A stretch of 64,000 bases of DNA, taken from Artemia franciscana (lineage: Eukaryota > Arthropoda > Branchiopoda > Anostraca > Artemiidae). The notes below the pieces were generated by a model that saw only the letters and a list, made by a program, of their open reading frames with translations, made no database searches and was not told where the DNA came from. The stretch spans positions 54,952,968 to 55,016,967 of the forward strand of contig NC_088867.1 of assembly GCF_032884065.1 (NCBI RefSeq), given 5' to 3'. Below are positions 11,035-22,570 of the stretch, one piece after another (position 1 is the stretch's first letter; the number at the start of each line of letters is the position of its first letter). The position numbers and the translations under genes were made by a program.

Positions 11035-11405
11035 TTTTATTTAAAAACTTAATATGTAGAGGGCCCCGCAAAAGAAAATTCAAATCGGGCCCCGTAACTA
11101 GTCGAACTGGCCCGGGATTTGGGCTGTATATTTGCAAATTAGGCGGTTGGGGGTAAAGTATAGTGGGCCTGCATGCAAAATGTGTTAGGTACAATAATTA
11201 TGCATATTATGAAATAATTATTATTTTTAATTTCAAACTGTCCAAATACTTCTCTTTGTCTAGGAGCCCTCAACCCTATACTCTCCCAAGGGAGGTAAGA
11301 GAACGGGAACGATGTCGTCATAAAAAAAAATGAATCAGACAGGCTCTGTGCAAATAAATTCATTTTTAACCAAAATGTCAACTTATTAGTTGTCTTGTTG
11401 TACGA
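11028..11405. repeat. Family D short repeat and flanking noncoding DNA
   Basis: About 11105-11210 carries the family D signature: ATTTGGGCTGTATATTTGCA, then GGGGTAAAGTATAGTGGG, CCTGCATGCAAAATGTGTTA, and an ATTATGCATATTATGAA end. Related sequences occur near 25345, 36540, 37150 and 60110-60290. The rest (11215-11405) shows nothing recognisable. Confidence 0.6.
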
Positions 11406-14400
11406 TTAAAAAAACAGGTTTTTTTTAACTGCAAGTAAGGAGCGACACTAAAACTTAAAACAAACAGAAACCATTCCGCATATGAAAGGGGTTGTCCGCT
11501 CCGCAACGCCCTGCTCTTTACGCTAAAGTTTGACAGTTTCTCACAACTCAACTTTCTAAAATAATACAAAACTTTAGCGTAAAGAGCGAGGCGTTGCGGA
11601 GGGGACAACCCCTTTCATATATGAATAATTTCTGTTTGTTTTAAGTTTTAGTGTCGTTCCTTACTTGCAGTTAAAAAAAAAATTGTTTTTTTTTAATTTA
11701 ATTTCAGAACATTTTAGAATTAATGCGTGTTTTGATTTTGGCTAACCGCATATAAATAATTAAAACGAAATTTGCATATTAATTTTTTTCGGCTAAATTT
11801 CTTTTTCATAGTCTTGATCGGTAGATTTTGATACAAACAAGAGCTAAGAGCTCATATGGCACTTGTGACGAGGTCGGAAGAGTCAAGAGCCAATAGCTCA
11901 TATGGTATGAGTTCTGGCAAAATTCTAAGAATCAATAGATTGCTTTAAAAGGAAAATCAGAAGCTTAATGCCGGTCAGGATTTAAGATAAGAGCTCTGAG
12001 TCACGCGGACCTTCTAAATATCAAAATTAATTAAGATCCGATCACCCACTTGTAAGTTAAAAATGCCTCTATTTTTCTAATTTTTCTCCTCCCTTCAGCC
12101 CCCCAGATGGTCGAATCGGGGAAAACAACTACATCAGGTCAATTTTTGCAGCTCCGTCTCATACCTTCCAAATTTCATTGCCATAGCCCGTCCAGAAGCA
12201 CCAAACTCGCCAAAGCACTTAACCCCGTCCCAAAGAGAGCGGATCCAGTCCAGTTACGTCAATCACGTATCTATGACATTTATGAGCGTTTTCCAAGATC
12301 TCCGGTTTCCCCCTCCAGCTCCCTCCAATGTTAACAGATCTGGTCGGGATTTGAAATAAGAGCTCTGAGACGTGATTTTCTTCTAAATATCAAATTTCAT
12401 TAATATCCAGTCATCCGTTCTTAAGTTAAATGCCTCAATTTTTCAAATTTTTTATCCTGATCTCTCCGCTTTAAGCGTTTTCCCAAATTTCCATCCCCCC
12501 CCCCCAATGACACTGGATCCAGTTGAGATTCAAAATAAGAGATCCGAGTTACGAGGTCCTTCTAAATATGAAATTTCATTAAGATCCGATCACTCATTCG
12601 TAAATAAAAAATACCTAATTTTTTCAAATTTTTTGAATTAACCTTCCCCCAGCTCCCCCAAAGAGAGCGGATTCGTTCCGGTATGTCCATTACGTGTCTA
12701 GGAGTTGTGATTATTTTTCTCATCAAGTTTCATCCCGATCTCACCACTCTAAGCTTTTTCCAAGATTTTAGCTTCCCCCCCCCCAAACTCCCCGCAATGT
12801 CACTGGATCCAGTCAGGATTTGAAATAAGAGCTTTAAAACACGATATCCTTCCAAACATCAAATTTCATTAGGATCCGATCACTCCTTCATAAATTAAAA
12901 ATACCTAATTTTGTTTTATTTTCTGAATTAACCCTCCCCCCAACTCCCCCACAGAGAGCGGATCCGTTCTGGTTATGTCAATCACGTATCTAGGACTTGT
13001 GATCATTTTTCCTACCAGATTTTATCCAGATCTCTCCAATTTAGACGTTTCCCAAGATGTTAGGTTCCTCCCCCCACTTCCCCCTACGTCACCGGGCTTA
13101 AAATAAGAGTTCTGAGAACAATATTTTTCTAAACATCAAATTTCATTAAGATCCGATCACGCGTTCGTAATTTAAAAATACATCATTGTTTCTAATTTTT
13201 CCGATTTAACCGTCCCCCCACCCCCCCCCCCCCCCCCAGATGGTCGAATCGGGGAAACGACAATTTCTACTATAATATGTTCAGATTCCTGATATGCCTG
13301 CCAAATTTCATCGTCCTAGCTTACCTGGAAGTGCCTAAAGTAGCAAAACCAGGACGGAAAGACCGACTGACTAACAAACAGATCGACAGACCGACAGAAT
13401 TTGCGATCGCTATTTGTCACTTTGTAGATACCAAGTACCATAAAAAGGTGGGAGAGGAGGCATAGTTGCCTTCCAATTTTTAGTTACTTAAAAAGGCAAC
13501 TGAAACCTTTTGTTTTTTTACGAACGTTTTTATTAGTAATAAATTTACATTAACTTACGAATTAACTTACGTATCGAACTTCTACATTTGTATATTTTTC
13601 TTACGTATATGAGGGGGTTAGCCCCCTAGTCAATACCTCGCTTTTTTACACTAAAGCTTGAATTTTGTCCCCCTTCGTTAAGAATTACCCCTGAATGCCA
13701 AAGGCCATAGAATAAATAGCTGAAATTTCTAAAAATACTTTAGCGTGAAGAGCGAGGAATTGTGGAGGAGATTAACCCCTTTTTTACAAAGTAATTTCTG
13801 TTCTTTTTAGGTTTTAATGCTCCTCCTTACTTCCAGCTGAAAGTTTTTTTTAATTGTTTTCTCATTGTTCTTCTTAAATAATGCTAAAAAATCCTGCAGC
13901 CCCTTCATGGAAGCTCTCTTCCCTCATGATAAATTCCTTCAATGAAAGATTCTCCCACGTAACCCCCTCTCCCGATCCCTGTCAACTCCAACACGAAAAA
14001 GTTACCCTGAAAACGTCTGTTCACTTCCCAGTAGGCATTACTATATGTAATTAATGGTCGAAGTTTGTAACTTGGAGCCCCTCCCCCGGCGACTGTGGGG
14101 GATTAAGTCGTCCCGAAAAACATAATTATTACCTTTTTCGACTATGTTGAACAAAATGGCTATCTCAGAATTTTGATCCGGTGACTTTGGGAAAAAATGA
14201 GCATAGGAGGGGTCCAAGGTGCCCTCCAATTTTTTTGTCACATAAAAAGGCACTAGAACTTTTAGTTTCCATTAGAATGAGCCCTCTCGCGACATTTTAA
14301 GACCACTGGGCTGGTCACCCCTGGGAAAAAATAAACACGTATCTGTGATCTGTCTTCTGGCAAAAATTACAAAATTCCACATTTTTCGAGATAGGATCTT

Positions 14401-14671
14401 GGAACTTCTATAGTAGGGTTCTCTGATACGCTAAATTCGATGAAATTTTAGGGAGTTTTGTCTCCCTGTTTTCTAAAATAAGGCAAATATTCTCAGGCTC
14501 GTAACTTTCGATGGGTGAAACTAAAATTGATGAAATCTATATATTTAAATCAGCATAAAAATGCAATTCTTTTGATATAACTATTGGTATTGAAATTCCA
14601 TTTTTTTGGAGTTTTGGTTACTATTGAGCCGGGTCACTCCTTACTACAGTTCGTTACCATGAACTGTTTGA
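11406..14671 (-). mobile_element. Family A element (Helitron-like), minus orientation, split by a family B insertion
   Basis: In the minus orientation the element begins at 14671 with the family A 5' end (TCAAACAGTTC plus terminal hairpin) and ends at 11406 (…TTTTTTTAA). The terminal 3' palindrome is at 11406-11700. Family B sequence occupies about 11837-13441; A sequence resumes immediately after, in register with the uninterrupted copy at 40051-41688 (GATTTTGATACAAA on one side, GGTGGGAGAGGAGGC on the other). An A and a T flank the element on the outside, as in all family A copies. It has no coding capacity. Confidence 0.85.
11837..13441 (+). mobile_element. Family B element, complete-looking copy inserted in family A
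   Basis: The left end carries ATGGCACTTG (about 11855) and the right end CAAGTACCAT (13432-13441), which are inverted copies with one mismatch and look like terminal or subterminal inverted repeats. In between are diverged tandem units opening with GATTTAAAATAAGAGCTCTG-like blocks near 11980, 12346, 12529, 12816 and 13096. The right part carries GACCGACTGACTAACAAACA and TTTGCGATCGCTATTTGTCA. It is noncoding and about 1.6 kb long. Superfamily not assignable; no clear target-site duplication could be read because the target is an A run. Confidence 0.7.
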
Positions 14672-15437
14672 TGAGGATCGCGTTGTTCCTGGTAGTGGCA
14701 TACATTTGTTGGAGGTAAAGGATCCAAAAACTGATGAAATACAATAAACAAAACATTTAATTACTACAGAACAATGACTATCCTCTCTTCTGAAAAAGGA
14801 AGTTCCGAGTCGCTCTGTAGAAAAGAAAAAATGAGACTGTTAGGTTTGAATTTCCATTAGAATGAGTCCTCTCGCGATATTGTAGGACCACTGGGTTGGT
14901 CACCCCTGGGAAAAAAAATAAACACGTATCCGTGATCTGTCTTCTGGCAAAAATTACAAAATTCCACATTTTTCGAGATAGGATCTTGGAATTTCTACTG
15001 TAGGGTTTTCTGATACGCTAAATTCGATGAAATTTTTGGGAGTTTTGTCTCCCTATTTTCTCAAATAAGGCAAATTTTCTCAGGCTCGTAACTTTCGATG
15101 GGTGAAACTAAAATTGATGAAATCTATATATTTAAGTCAGCATAAAAATGCAATTCTTTTGATATAACTATTGGTATTGAAATTCCATTTTTTTGGAGTT
15201 TTGGTTACTATTGAGCCGGGTCACTCCTTACTACAGTTCGTTACCATGAACTGTTTGATGAGGATCGCGTTGTTCCTGGTAGCGGCATACATGTGTTGGA
15301 GGTAAAGGATCCAAAAACTGATGAAATACAATAAACAAAACATTTAATTACTACAGAACAATGACTATCCTCTCTTCTGGAAAAGAAAGTTCCGAGTCGC
15401 TCTGTAGAAAAGAAAAAATGAGACTGTTTGGTTTGAA
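14266..15437. repeat. Two-copy ~587-bp tandem duplication
   Basis: Copy 1 spans 14266-14850 and copy 2 spans 14851-15437, with very few differences. Each holds the last ~406 bp of a family A element (5' end at 14671 and at about 15258) plus about 178 bp of neighbouring LINE-flank DNA (starting GAGGATCGCGTTGTTCCTGG). Because the copies include non-element flank, this is a segmental tandem duplication, not two insertions. Confidence 0.9.
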
Positions 15438-15850
15438 GCCATTTTTATTACTACTTTTTATGAATTCTTTACATGTACTAAAAGTCGCTTCAGCACCAAG
15501 CTGCCTAATACCAACATAGCTAGGCACGCTCCTCCTCCGTCTGACATATCTAAAGCCTCCCTTTTTAATCTCACCCAATAATTTCTAATTTACCTTAAAT
15601 CCTTTCATATGACCTTCCCTGAGTATATTGGGGATGACCACATTTTCGTTAGGCCCCAGATAATTGGCTGAAAAGGAGAATCTGTGAATATCTGCCATCT
15701 TTCATTCGCAACATGTGTCCAAGCCATCTCAACTTTTCTCTCATTCCATCACTTTAAGCTGTATTACATCCAATTTTTCTTACAGCTTATTGTTTGAAAC
15801 ATGGTTAGTCTGACAGGATCTTTTTATATAAAAACATTATTAGGGAAACT
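15438..15850 (-). mobile_element. LINE fragment, reverse transcriptase C-terminal end
   Basis: On the minus strand, near 15740-15690, the translation reads REKLRWLGHMLRMKDGRYSQ followed by an ILLFSQLSGA-like segment and several stops. This is the same conserved post-polymerase motif seen at 1735-2255 and 46.95-47.4 kb, from a related but distinct LINE family. Frames shift repeatedly, so it is a decayed 3' fragment. It abuts the 587-bp duplication; the minus-strand frame at 15351-15578 is an accidental frame across this fragment. Confidence 0.65.
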
Positions 15851-16470
15851 TAAAATGATTTTCTTATTCGTTTAAATGATTCTCGGTAACTAAACTTACT
15901 TAAAGGAGTATTTATCTTTAAATGAGCTCCACCAGTTGAGGCGAGAGATGCGACACCCCTCCCCCAGTCTAGAAAATTTTTGAACAATTATCAAAGTATG
16001 AAAAATGAGAAATAAGGTTCTTTCGTTCTCCAGTTCTTAGGAATGTCTAATCTACCTTCTTTCTCTTATATCCTTAACAAATTCGGCAATATAAAACAAT
16101 CAAAAAGAAAAGTAACAAAATAAAAAAAGGGGTTCCAATTACCTGTCAATCCTTCTTAAGATCCCTTCCCAGGCAACTTGGGGAAAACCTGCCCTTCATT
16201 TGGTCCTTTGGGTGGATGGAATGATAGCATGGTCTTTGGATAGAGATTTGGATGGTGGGATGAAACACTTATGTAGCTGTAAAAAGAATTCAAATATCAT
16301 AAATGGTAGTAAATCATCAAAGTGGGCTCGCTTGAGCGTAAAGCACGGGGAGTTCCCCCTTAACTTCCAATACCCCCAACATCACCCATACCATAATATG
16401 TGCATCATTCAACATGGGAGAGACTGTGTCGTCCATGTAAAAACTCATGAACAAAATACGTCTTCATGAA
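15851..16470. other. Noncoding DNA, nothing recognised
   Basis: AT-rich with no conserved motif. The plus-strand frame at 16200-16469 has no recognisable domain; it reads into the edge of an old family A copy. Confidence 0.4.
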
Positions 16471-17838
16471 AAAAAGGAGCAGCATTAAAACTAAAACATA
16501 AATTATTTCATATATGAAGGGGTTTCCCTCCTCCTTAATACCTTACTCTTTACGATAAAGCTTTTAGCACATAAAAAAGCTTCCTATTCTAATTACTGTG
16601 TTTCAGTGACCGTTATTCAAAAAACTGGGAAAAACGGTCAAACTTCTTGGTAAGCAGAGTTTAAATGTTGCTCCTTATGCGTAAATTTTTCCAGGAAAAT
16701 TCAACGCCCAGAAATTTCCTTCCCAAAGGATCTTCCCTATGAAAACCCACCCCAAGCGCAAATCCCCCAACCAGGAATTTTTTATATATATTTGAAATCA
16801 GCGAAACAAGCTGATTCTTTTGATGGTGCAATTCATTTTGGTTACTATTGAACCGACTCCATCATTACTCACAATTCGTTACCATGAACTATTTGATGAG
16901 CTTTTTTAAAAGTTCTAGTAAAAAAACCTAGAGCGTGAAGGGCGCATTGAAGAGGAGGCTAGCCTCCTCATATGCGGAATAATTTCTATTCGTTGTAAGT
17001 CGTCATGTCACTCCTTACTTTCAATTGAAAAAACTTTTATTTTTAATTTCTGATTGTTTTTTAAACAATGCCAGGAACTCTGGCTCCCTCTCCACGGACA
17101 ATTTACTTCCCAACGAGAAATTCCTTGATGGGAAGATCCTCCTGCGAAGCCCCTCCCCCAAAAAATATTTGTACGCTTCCCATTGAGCAAAAGTTCATAG
17201 ATTACAGTAATTCCCCCGGGGATAGGGGACTCATGTCATCATAAAAAACATTTTATAAACTCTTTCGACTATGCTGAACAAACTAGCTCTCTAAAAATTT
17301 TGATTGGGCTACAAAGGCAAAAAAAGCTCTGGGAGAGGGGCCAGCTGCCCATCATTGTTTTGATCTGTTAAAAAGAGTACAAGAACTTTGATTTTAGATG
17401 ACTTGTTTCGATAAGTGGTTTGATACGATTACCTCTGGAGAAAACAAACAAAAAGAGGAAACAAATAAACACGCATCAGTGATCTTTTTCTGGCAAAAAA
17501 TGTAAAATTCCACATTTTAGTATATAGAAGTTTGAAATCTCTAACGCAGGTTTCTCTGGTATGCTTAATCTGATGGTTTGGTTTTAAATAGGATCACTAG
17601 ATACTATGCAGGAGTGTTGAACCCCTTTTTCCAAAAATTAAATGCATCTTTTCCAGGTTCATAACTTTCGAAGGGTAACATTAAACTTGATGAATTTTTA
17701 TATATTTTAAATAAGGATCAAAATCTGATTTATCTGATGTATCTATTGTTATCAAGCCTCTGATTCTTAGAGCCACGGTCACTATTGAGCCACATCACTC
17801 CTTACTTACTTACAGTTTGTTACCATGAACTGTCTTAT
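16471..17838 (-). mobile_element. Two old, diverged family A copies, minus orientation
   Basis: Family A landmarks in order, all mutated: GGAGCAGCATTAAAACTAAAA near 16478, then a 5'-end relic (CGTTACCATGAACTATTTGA) at about 16880-16898. A second series follows, from AGTAAAAAAACCTAGAGCG near 16915 through GAACAAACTAGCTCTC (17275) to TTTGTTACCATGAACTGTC ending near 17838. Divergence is clearly greater than among the complete copies, so these are older insertions. Confidence 0.65.
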
Positions 17839-18440
17839 TTAAAGGACGAAATTTAGCCTTTTTTATTGAGATTCGTTTAATTCCATTGAACAGAAATATA
17901 GCTTAAACGTAACCAGAATTTCTAGTTATGTTTTGCTTTCGTCATATTTTTGGTTATGTCTAGGTTAAAAATAAGACAAAAATATGGTTTTTCTGGGTGC
18001 ACTAAAAAAAACAATCGTCGATTATTTCTTTTTGCTAATTTGGTAGAATCAAGTTATCAAAAACTGGCTAATGGCCAAATTTTTTGGCCTAACATCTTCT
18101 ATAAGTTTCTGTGAACGATTTTTTTCTAGCATTATTTAAAGGATTAATTGGATCTGCTGAAAATATATTGCAAGAACTGTATAATGCAGATGGGCTGAAC
18201 TCACAAAAGTTGGATTTTAATTTTGGATGTTCTCATGAGGGCCAGCCCTTACTTAAAGATAAGTTTTGTTTTGTTTATCTAGCTTTCATTTACCTTACAA
18301 CAGGGTGATCATGACTGTTTCTTTGGGCTTGTCCCACTTAAATTAAGTACATCTGATCGATGCTATATTTAATTTATTCTTATGATGACCTAATCTAATC
18401 AGGTTTGAATTCGTTTCAGTAAATTTCTGGGGATAACCAC
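17839..18440. other. Noncoding DNA, nothing recognised
   Basis: AT-rich. The short frame at 18111-18308 has no clear motif. It could be the 5' part of the LINE that follows, but I cannot support this. Confidence 0.4.
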
Positions 18441-20815
18441 TATGGCAAGCTAAGATCCTAAAAGTTAGAACTGATGTTAAAGGAGGCACTAGCAACTTGT
18501 TGCTTTGCTATGGATCGCATTCTGAACACCGAGTCATTGAAGCTAGCTTAGCCTCCTTCAAGGATCATTCTGATGAAGCCGCAAAGGAAACTACAAAGGG
18601 GGTTAAAAAAGAATTTGAAGAAGTTCAAACGTCACCAGAAATATATAAAATTATTTCCAAAAGTTTCACTGCTCTTAATTCGAATCAAACCCAAGAGCAA
18701 TCACCAGAATTTGGACCATTAGAAACATTAGCTGCAACAGAACAAGACATTGCGGAAACTAAGCAAAGGCTTGAGGGCGATATTAGCCGTAAGAAAGGTG
18801 AGAAATTAAAAGACAACGGATGCGTTCTTAGACAAGCTATTCAAAAAATTTCAAGTGAATTTACGATGCTAAAATGCTAGAATATAATCCAAAGTTTCAG
18901 AGTATCCAGTAGTCACTTAAAAGTCTTAGGACTGAAATTGAAAACCTGGAATAGCAAATCGAAAGACTTAAGCTAAAGCAGAAATCTTATATTCAAATAA
19001 AGCAGAAACCAGGAGTGAGTCTCAAAACTACCCTGATGTGTGTGTTCAACCAAAACATGGGTGTCAATGTATCGGAGAATGACTTAGCTCTTACTTACCG
19101 GTTCAGAATGAACAATACATGGCAATCACAAATTAGTTTGGAAAAAGCTCATGATTCTAGCAAGAGACAAATATGGCGTGAAAAATATGTAGTCAGATCG
19201 CGGCCAGATTCTCGTTAAGATGCCTGGAGACCCTTCTGCACGAAAAATCAGATCTATTGTAGACTGTGTAGGATTTTTCAATTTATCTTTTTTTTCTTCT
19301 TTTTTTTTGTAGTTGTGCTATGTTATTTTACTTCTCGTAAAAAGAATTGCCTTTTTTCTAAGGTTTTTCTTTTTCGATTGGTTTCATTTTATTTGTCTTT
19401 ATTTATCATTTTATTTGTCTTGACCCATGATATTTTTCTTGCAAAATTTTCCCAATTTGGTGTTCGGGGAGAAGCATTATAATGGTTGCAATCTTATCTT
19501 CATGGCCGGTTTATTTCGTTTGATCCAGGGTCTGATAGTGAGGCCGAAGTAACCTTTGGAATTCCGCAAGGGTCTATCCTTGGTCCTTTGCTTTACTTTT
19601 ATATGCCAATGACTTATAAACAAATGCATTTATTGGGCTACAAGAGGTGCTCCAAGGTCCATTTGTTGCAATATATATCACCCAGATGAGTTACATTAGC
19701 TTAATTGAATATATATTGAAGAAAATGTTGATTTATTTTCATTTGCTGATGATAATACGCTTGTTTGTGCCAAGCGGGATCAAAATAATTTGGTAATAAA
19801 GCTTCAAATACTGATGCTGACAGAGCTTATGAGTGGTTTGAAGCAAATCGTATCGCTCTAAATGTTTCCAAGTCTGAATTTTGTTTTGTTTTTTCAGAAT
19901 TGGATTGCAATTTCCTGGTTTGAATATTATTCCGAGCTCTAAAAGTATTATTTCTAGATCACGGAATAAGTTTGTTAGGTTTCTAAATCCTTGTCGATGA
20001 GGATCTTTCATTTAAGAACCATATTATTCTTCTGCGATTAAAAGTGTCAAGAAACTTAGGCATGATACGTAAGCTAAGATATATTTTTCCTGGATTTATT
20101 TTAAAGCTTCTTTAGAATTATCTCATACAGCCGCAAATTAATAACTGTTCTATTGTTTGGACTAGTAATTTCCTATCCCTATCAAAACCACTTTCTTTTC
20201 TTCATGAAAAGGCCCGTCAGTTAGTTTCAGATACGAATAGTAGGTTAACAAAATCTCTTCTTGTGCTATTTTTATTCTTATGTATCTTCTTGGTCGACTT
20301 CCCTTTTGTTTTTTGAACTTGTTACAACCCCGAGTGTGTCAATCTTCGTGGTACTCGTAACTCTAAAGTTTTATTGGTTGTTAGAACTCCAACCAAGAGG
20401 TCAAATTCTAGCCCTACATACGCATGTAGTAGGGTTTGGAACTCCCTGCTGAAGAACATCAATCTTTTGAAGACTTCCTTCGGTGTCTTCAAAAGATTGT
20501 TAAAAAGTCATTCGGGTTATTTTTTTTCTTATTCTTCTTTTTTTTATAAGTAATAAAAGTACCATATATTTGCCAGTTTAGTTGAGTGTAAGTAACTGAA
20601 AAAAGGTTTCATATAAATATTCGCATTTTCTTTTTTTTCGGTATTTTTTTTCCTCTCCGCGTTTATTTCCCTTGTCTAGTATTATGAATCTTGATAGATA
20701 TAATTATAATTTTTTTCTCTACGTTCACAGGCCATGGAGCCATTTGTAGGGATGTTAAAAGAGATGCAATTATTGATTATTCGATATAAATAAAGTTGAA
20801 ATTGAAGCTATGCAT
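18441..20815 (+). mobile_element. Decayed LINE with ORF1 remnant and reverse transcriptase remnant
   Basis: 18497-18880 encodes a 127-residue acidic/lysine-rich, probably coiled-coil segment (for example KKEFEEVQTSPEIYKIISKS and EQDIAETKQRLEGDISRKKG). 19015-19218 continues with an RRM-like ORF1 piece (VNVSENDLALTYRF). After a non-coding join, 19486-19600 carries the RT motif GIPQGSILGPLL, and 19735-19870 the catalytic FADDNTL block and the downstream NRIALNVSKSEF. 20425-20520 has the C-terminal RVWNSLLKNINLL and FGVFKRLLKS. Frames shift several times and the endonuclease and N-terminal RT are missing, so the copy is internally deleted and dead. The motifs are of Jockey/CR1-type LINEs. The 3' UTR ends with GCCATGGAGCCATTTGTAGG and AATAAAGTTG. 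Confidence 0.75.
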
Positions 20816-22570
20816 AAGTTCGATGGGGTATTGGCTTCTTGGTGTTTCTTCTTCTTTTTCTTCCCTTTAATGTGTTCCCTTAAAACTTATCGATACCTAA
20901 ATACGAGAAAAATTTTAGGTTTTAAAAATGTTTAGAAAAGACAATGGCCTAATACAATATATCAGACTTGACGTTTTTTTAATGTCTTGCAAATGTAAAT
21001 GAATGCAATCACCATAGCATTTTATTGGCAAAACTATGTTAATGTAGAAGCAATGGTGAACATAAAACATAAATATGAAGACAAAAACCGCTGATCTCAG
21101 CCCAAACTGCTCTGATTTTTAAAACTAAAAATGATTTTTTAATGATTTTTTTAAGTCACATTTGGCCCCAAGACAAATATTCTATCATAGCCATTCCTAA
21201 CAGTAAACCTTTATGTAGATATTCTTGGAATTGAAAAATGGCAACAGATGAACGAATTTTATTTAATTCAAAATACTTGTCGGTTATTTGAAACACACCT
21301 AAGAAGTAAAGTAAGGTTAATCGTATTGAAATACATCAAAACATGATGATAAAATAACACTTTAGAAAAAAAATTAAGGAAACCCAACCTAACCTAACCC
21401 CTTACCAAAACTATATGTTAAATATTTAGTTAAAATATAGCCACATCGTAGATTTTCTCATTCCAAACAAGCATATGATAACCAATTCCAGAGGGGCAAA
21501 ATGGTTATTGTTAGATATTACACTGCGTAACTCTTGAATGCGTTTCGAATAACTGACAAATACCAAATACAGCGCTGTTTATTGTCGACCAACATAGCGG
21601 AGCATATCGAAAATGCATTGCAAATGTATTCAAAGACACTTTGATTGTCCAGATTCCTACTGATTTTACCCTCGAGAACGACTTGATACGCTCTTTTTGC
21701 AACTGCCTCAACAGTATGAAACTATTAGATACACCTTTAAGAAAGGCATCAACGATAGTTTGTCCGCACACGAGTAGTTCTTAATTGTTATATTCAGATC
21801 CCTGATTGATTTCAAAAATATCTTCAGGCTCTCTGTCCCCCTCCTACCATATTCCTCAAATAGAATAGGCCTACGTTTGACATAAGCTCATTTCAAACCC
21901 ATTCATGTCCTTTCTCCCCTTTTAGGCAGTTTTGTTTTAGGTTGAGTCCCGGTTGAACTTCACTGAAGTAAGGATACTGGGACTGTTGAAAAAAATTTCC
22001 ATTTTAGTTTTATTGGTGGTTTGCTATTGTAAGCTTTTCTATGTTTATATGTTTATATTTTTATATGCTTATGTTTTTCTGAGGACGGCCTTGGGACATA
22101 GGGCCAAGATATTCATTCAAATTAGATTTCCACTGTCTTACGAAAATAATTCTCTATTGTTCTTCCTGTTTTTGATGTTTGTGGTGGAATACTAGCATCG
22201 TAGTTTTCTTATTGAGACAAAGCTAATTTTTTCTCAGACGGCTGAGCGGTTTTTCTCAAACAGAGCAAACTTCTTGAGTGTTGTTGGGCAAGCACAAAAG
22301 TACGAATAATTCTCTAACGTCTAAAATTAAAAATGAAGATTTCGACTGCATTGGCTTTCCATGCCTTTGAATACCTAAATTATTTAGTTTTGATTGACAA
22401 ACCAACTTCAATTTCCACGATAAATGGCTTAAAACCACCTTTAAGGGAGGCAACTGAAATTTAAAAATAAATATATGAATACTCAGGTATAAAGGAGATA
22501 ATAAGAAATTTTTTATCAACCCTATGTTTTATAATTTAATACAACGAGAATAAACTAGCATTCTTTTTTA
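20816..22570. other. Noncoding DNA; one dispersed AT-rich repeat
   Basis: About 21300-21460 (AGGTTAATCGTATTGAAATA..., then CCCAACCTAACCTAACCCC and TATGTTAAATATTTAGTTAA) has a diverged partner at 42905-43100, so it is a dispersed repeat. The frame at 21511-21771 (minus) has no motif I recognise. Elsewhere I see nothing. Confidence 0.45.

Noticed and set aside
21385..21400. CCTAACCTAACC as telomere-like sequence (also near 37505)
   Set aside because: Only two to three units, embedded in dispersed repeats; not a telomeric or interstitial telomere array.
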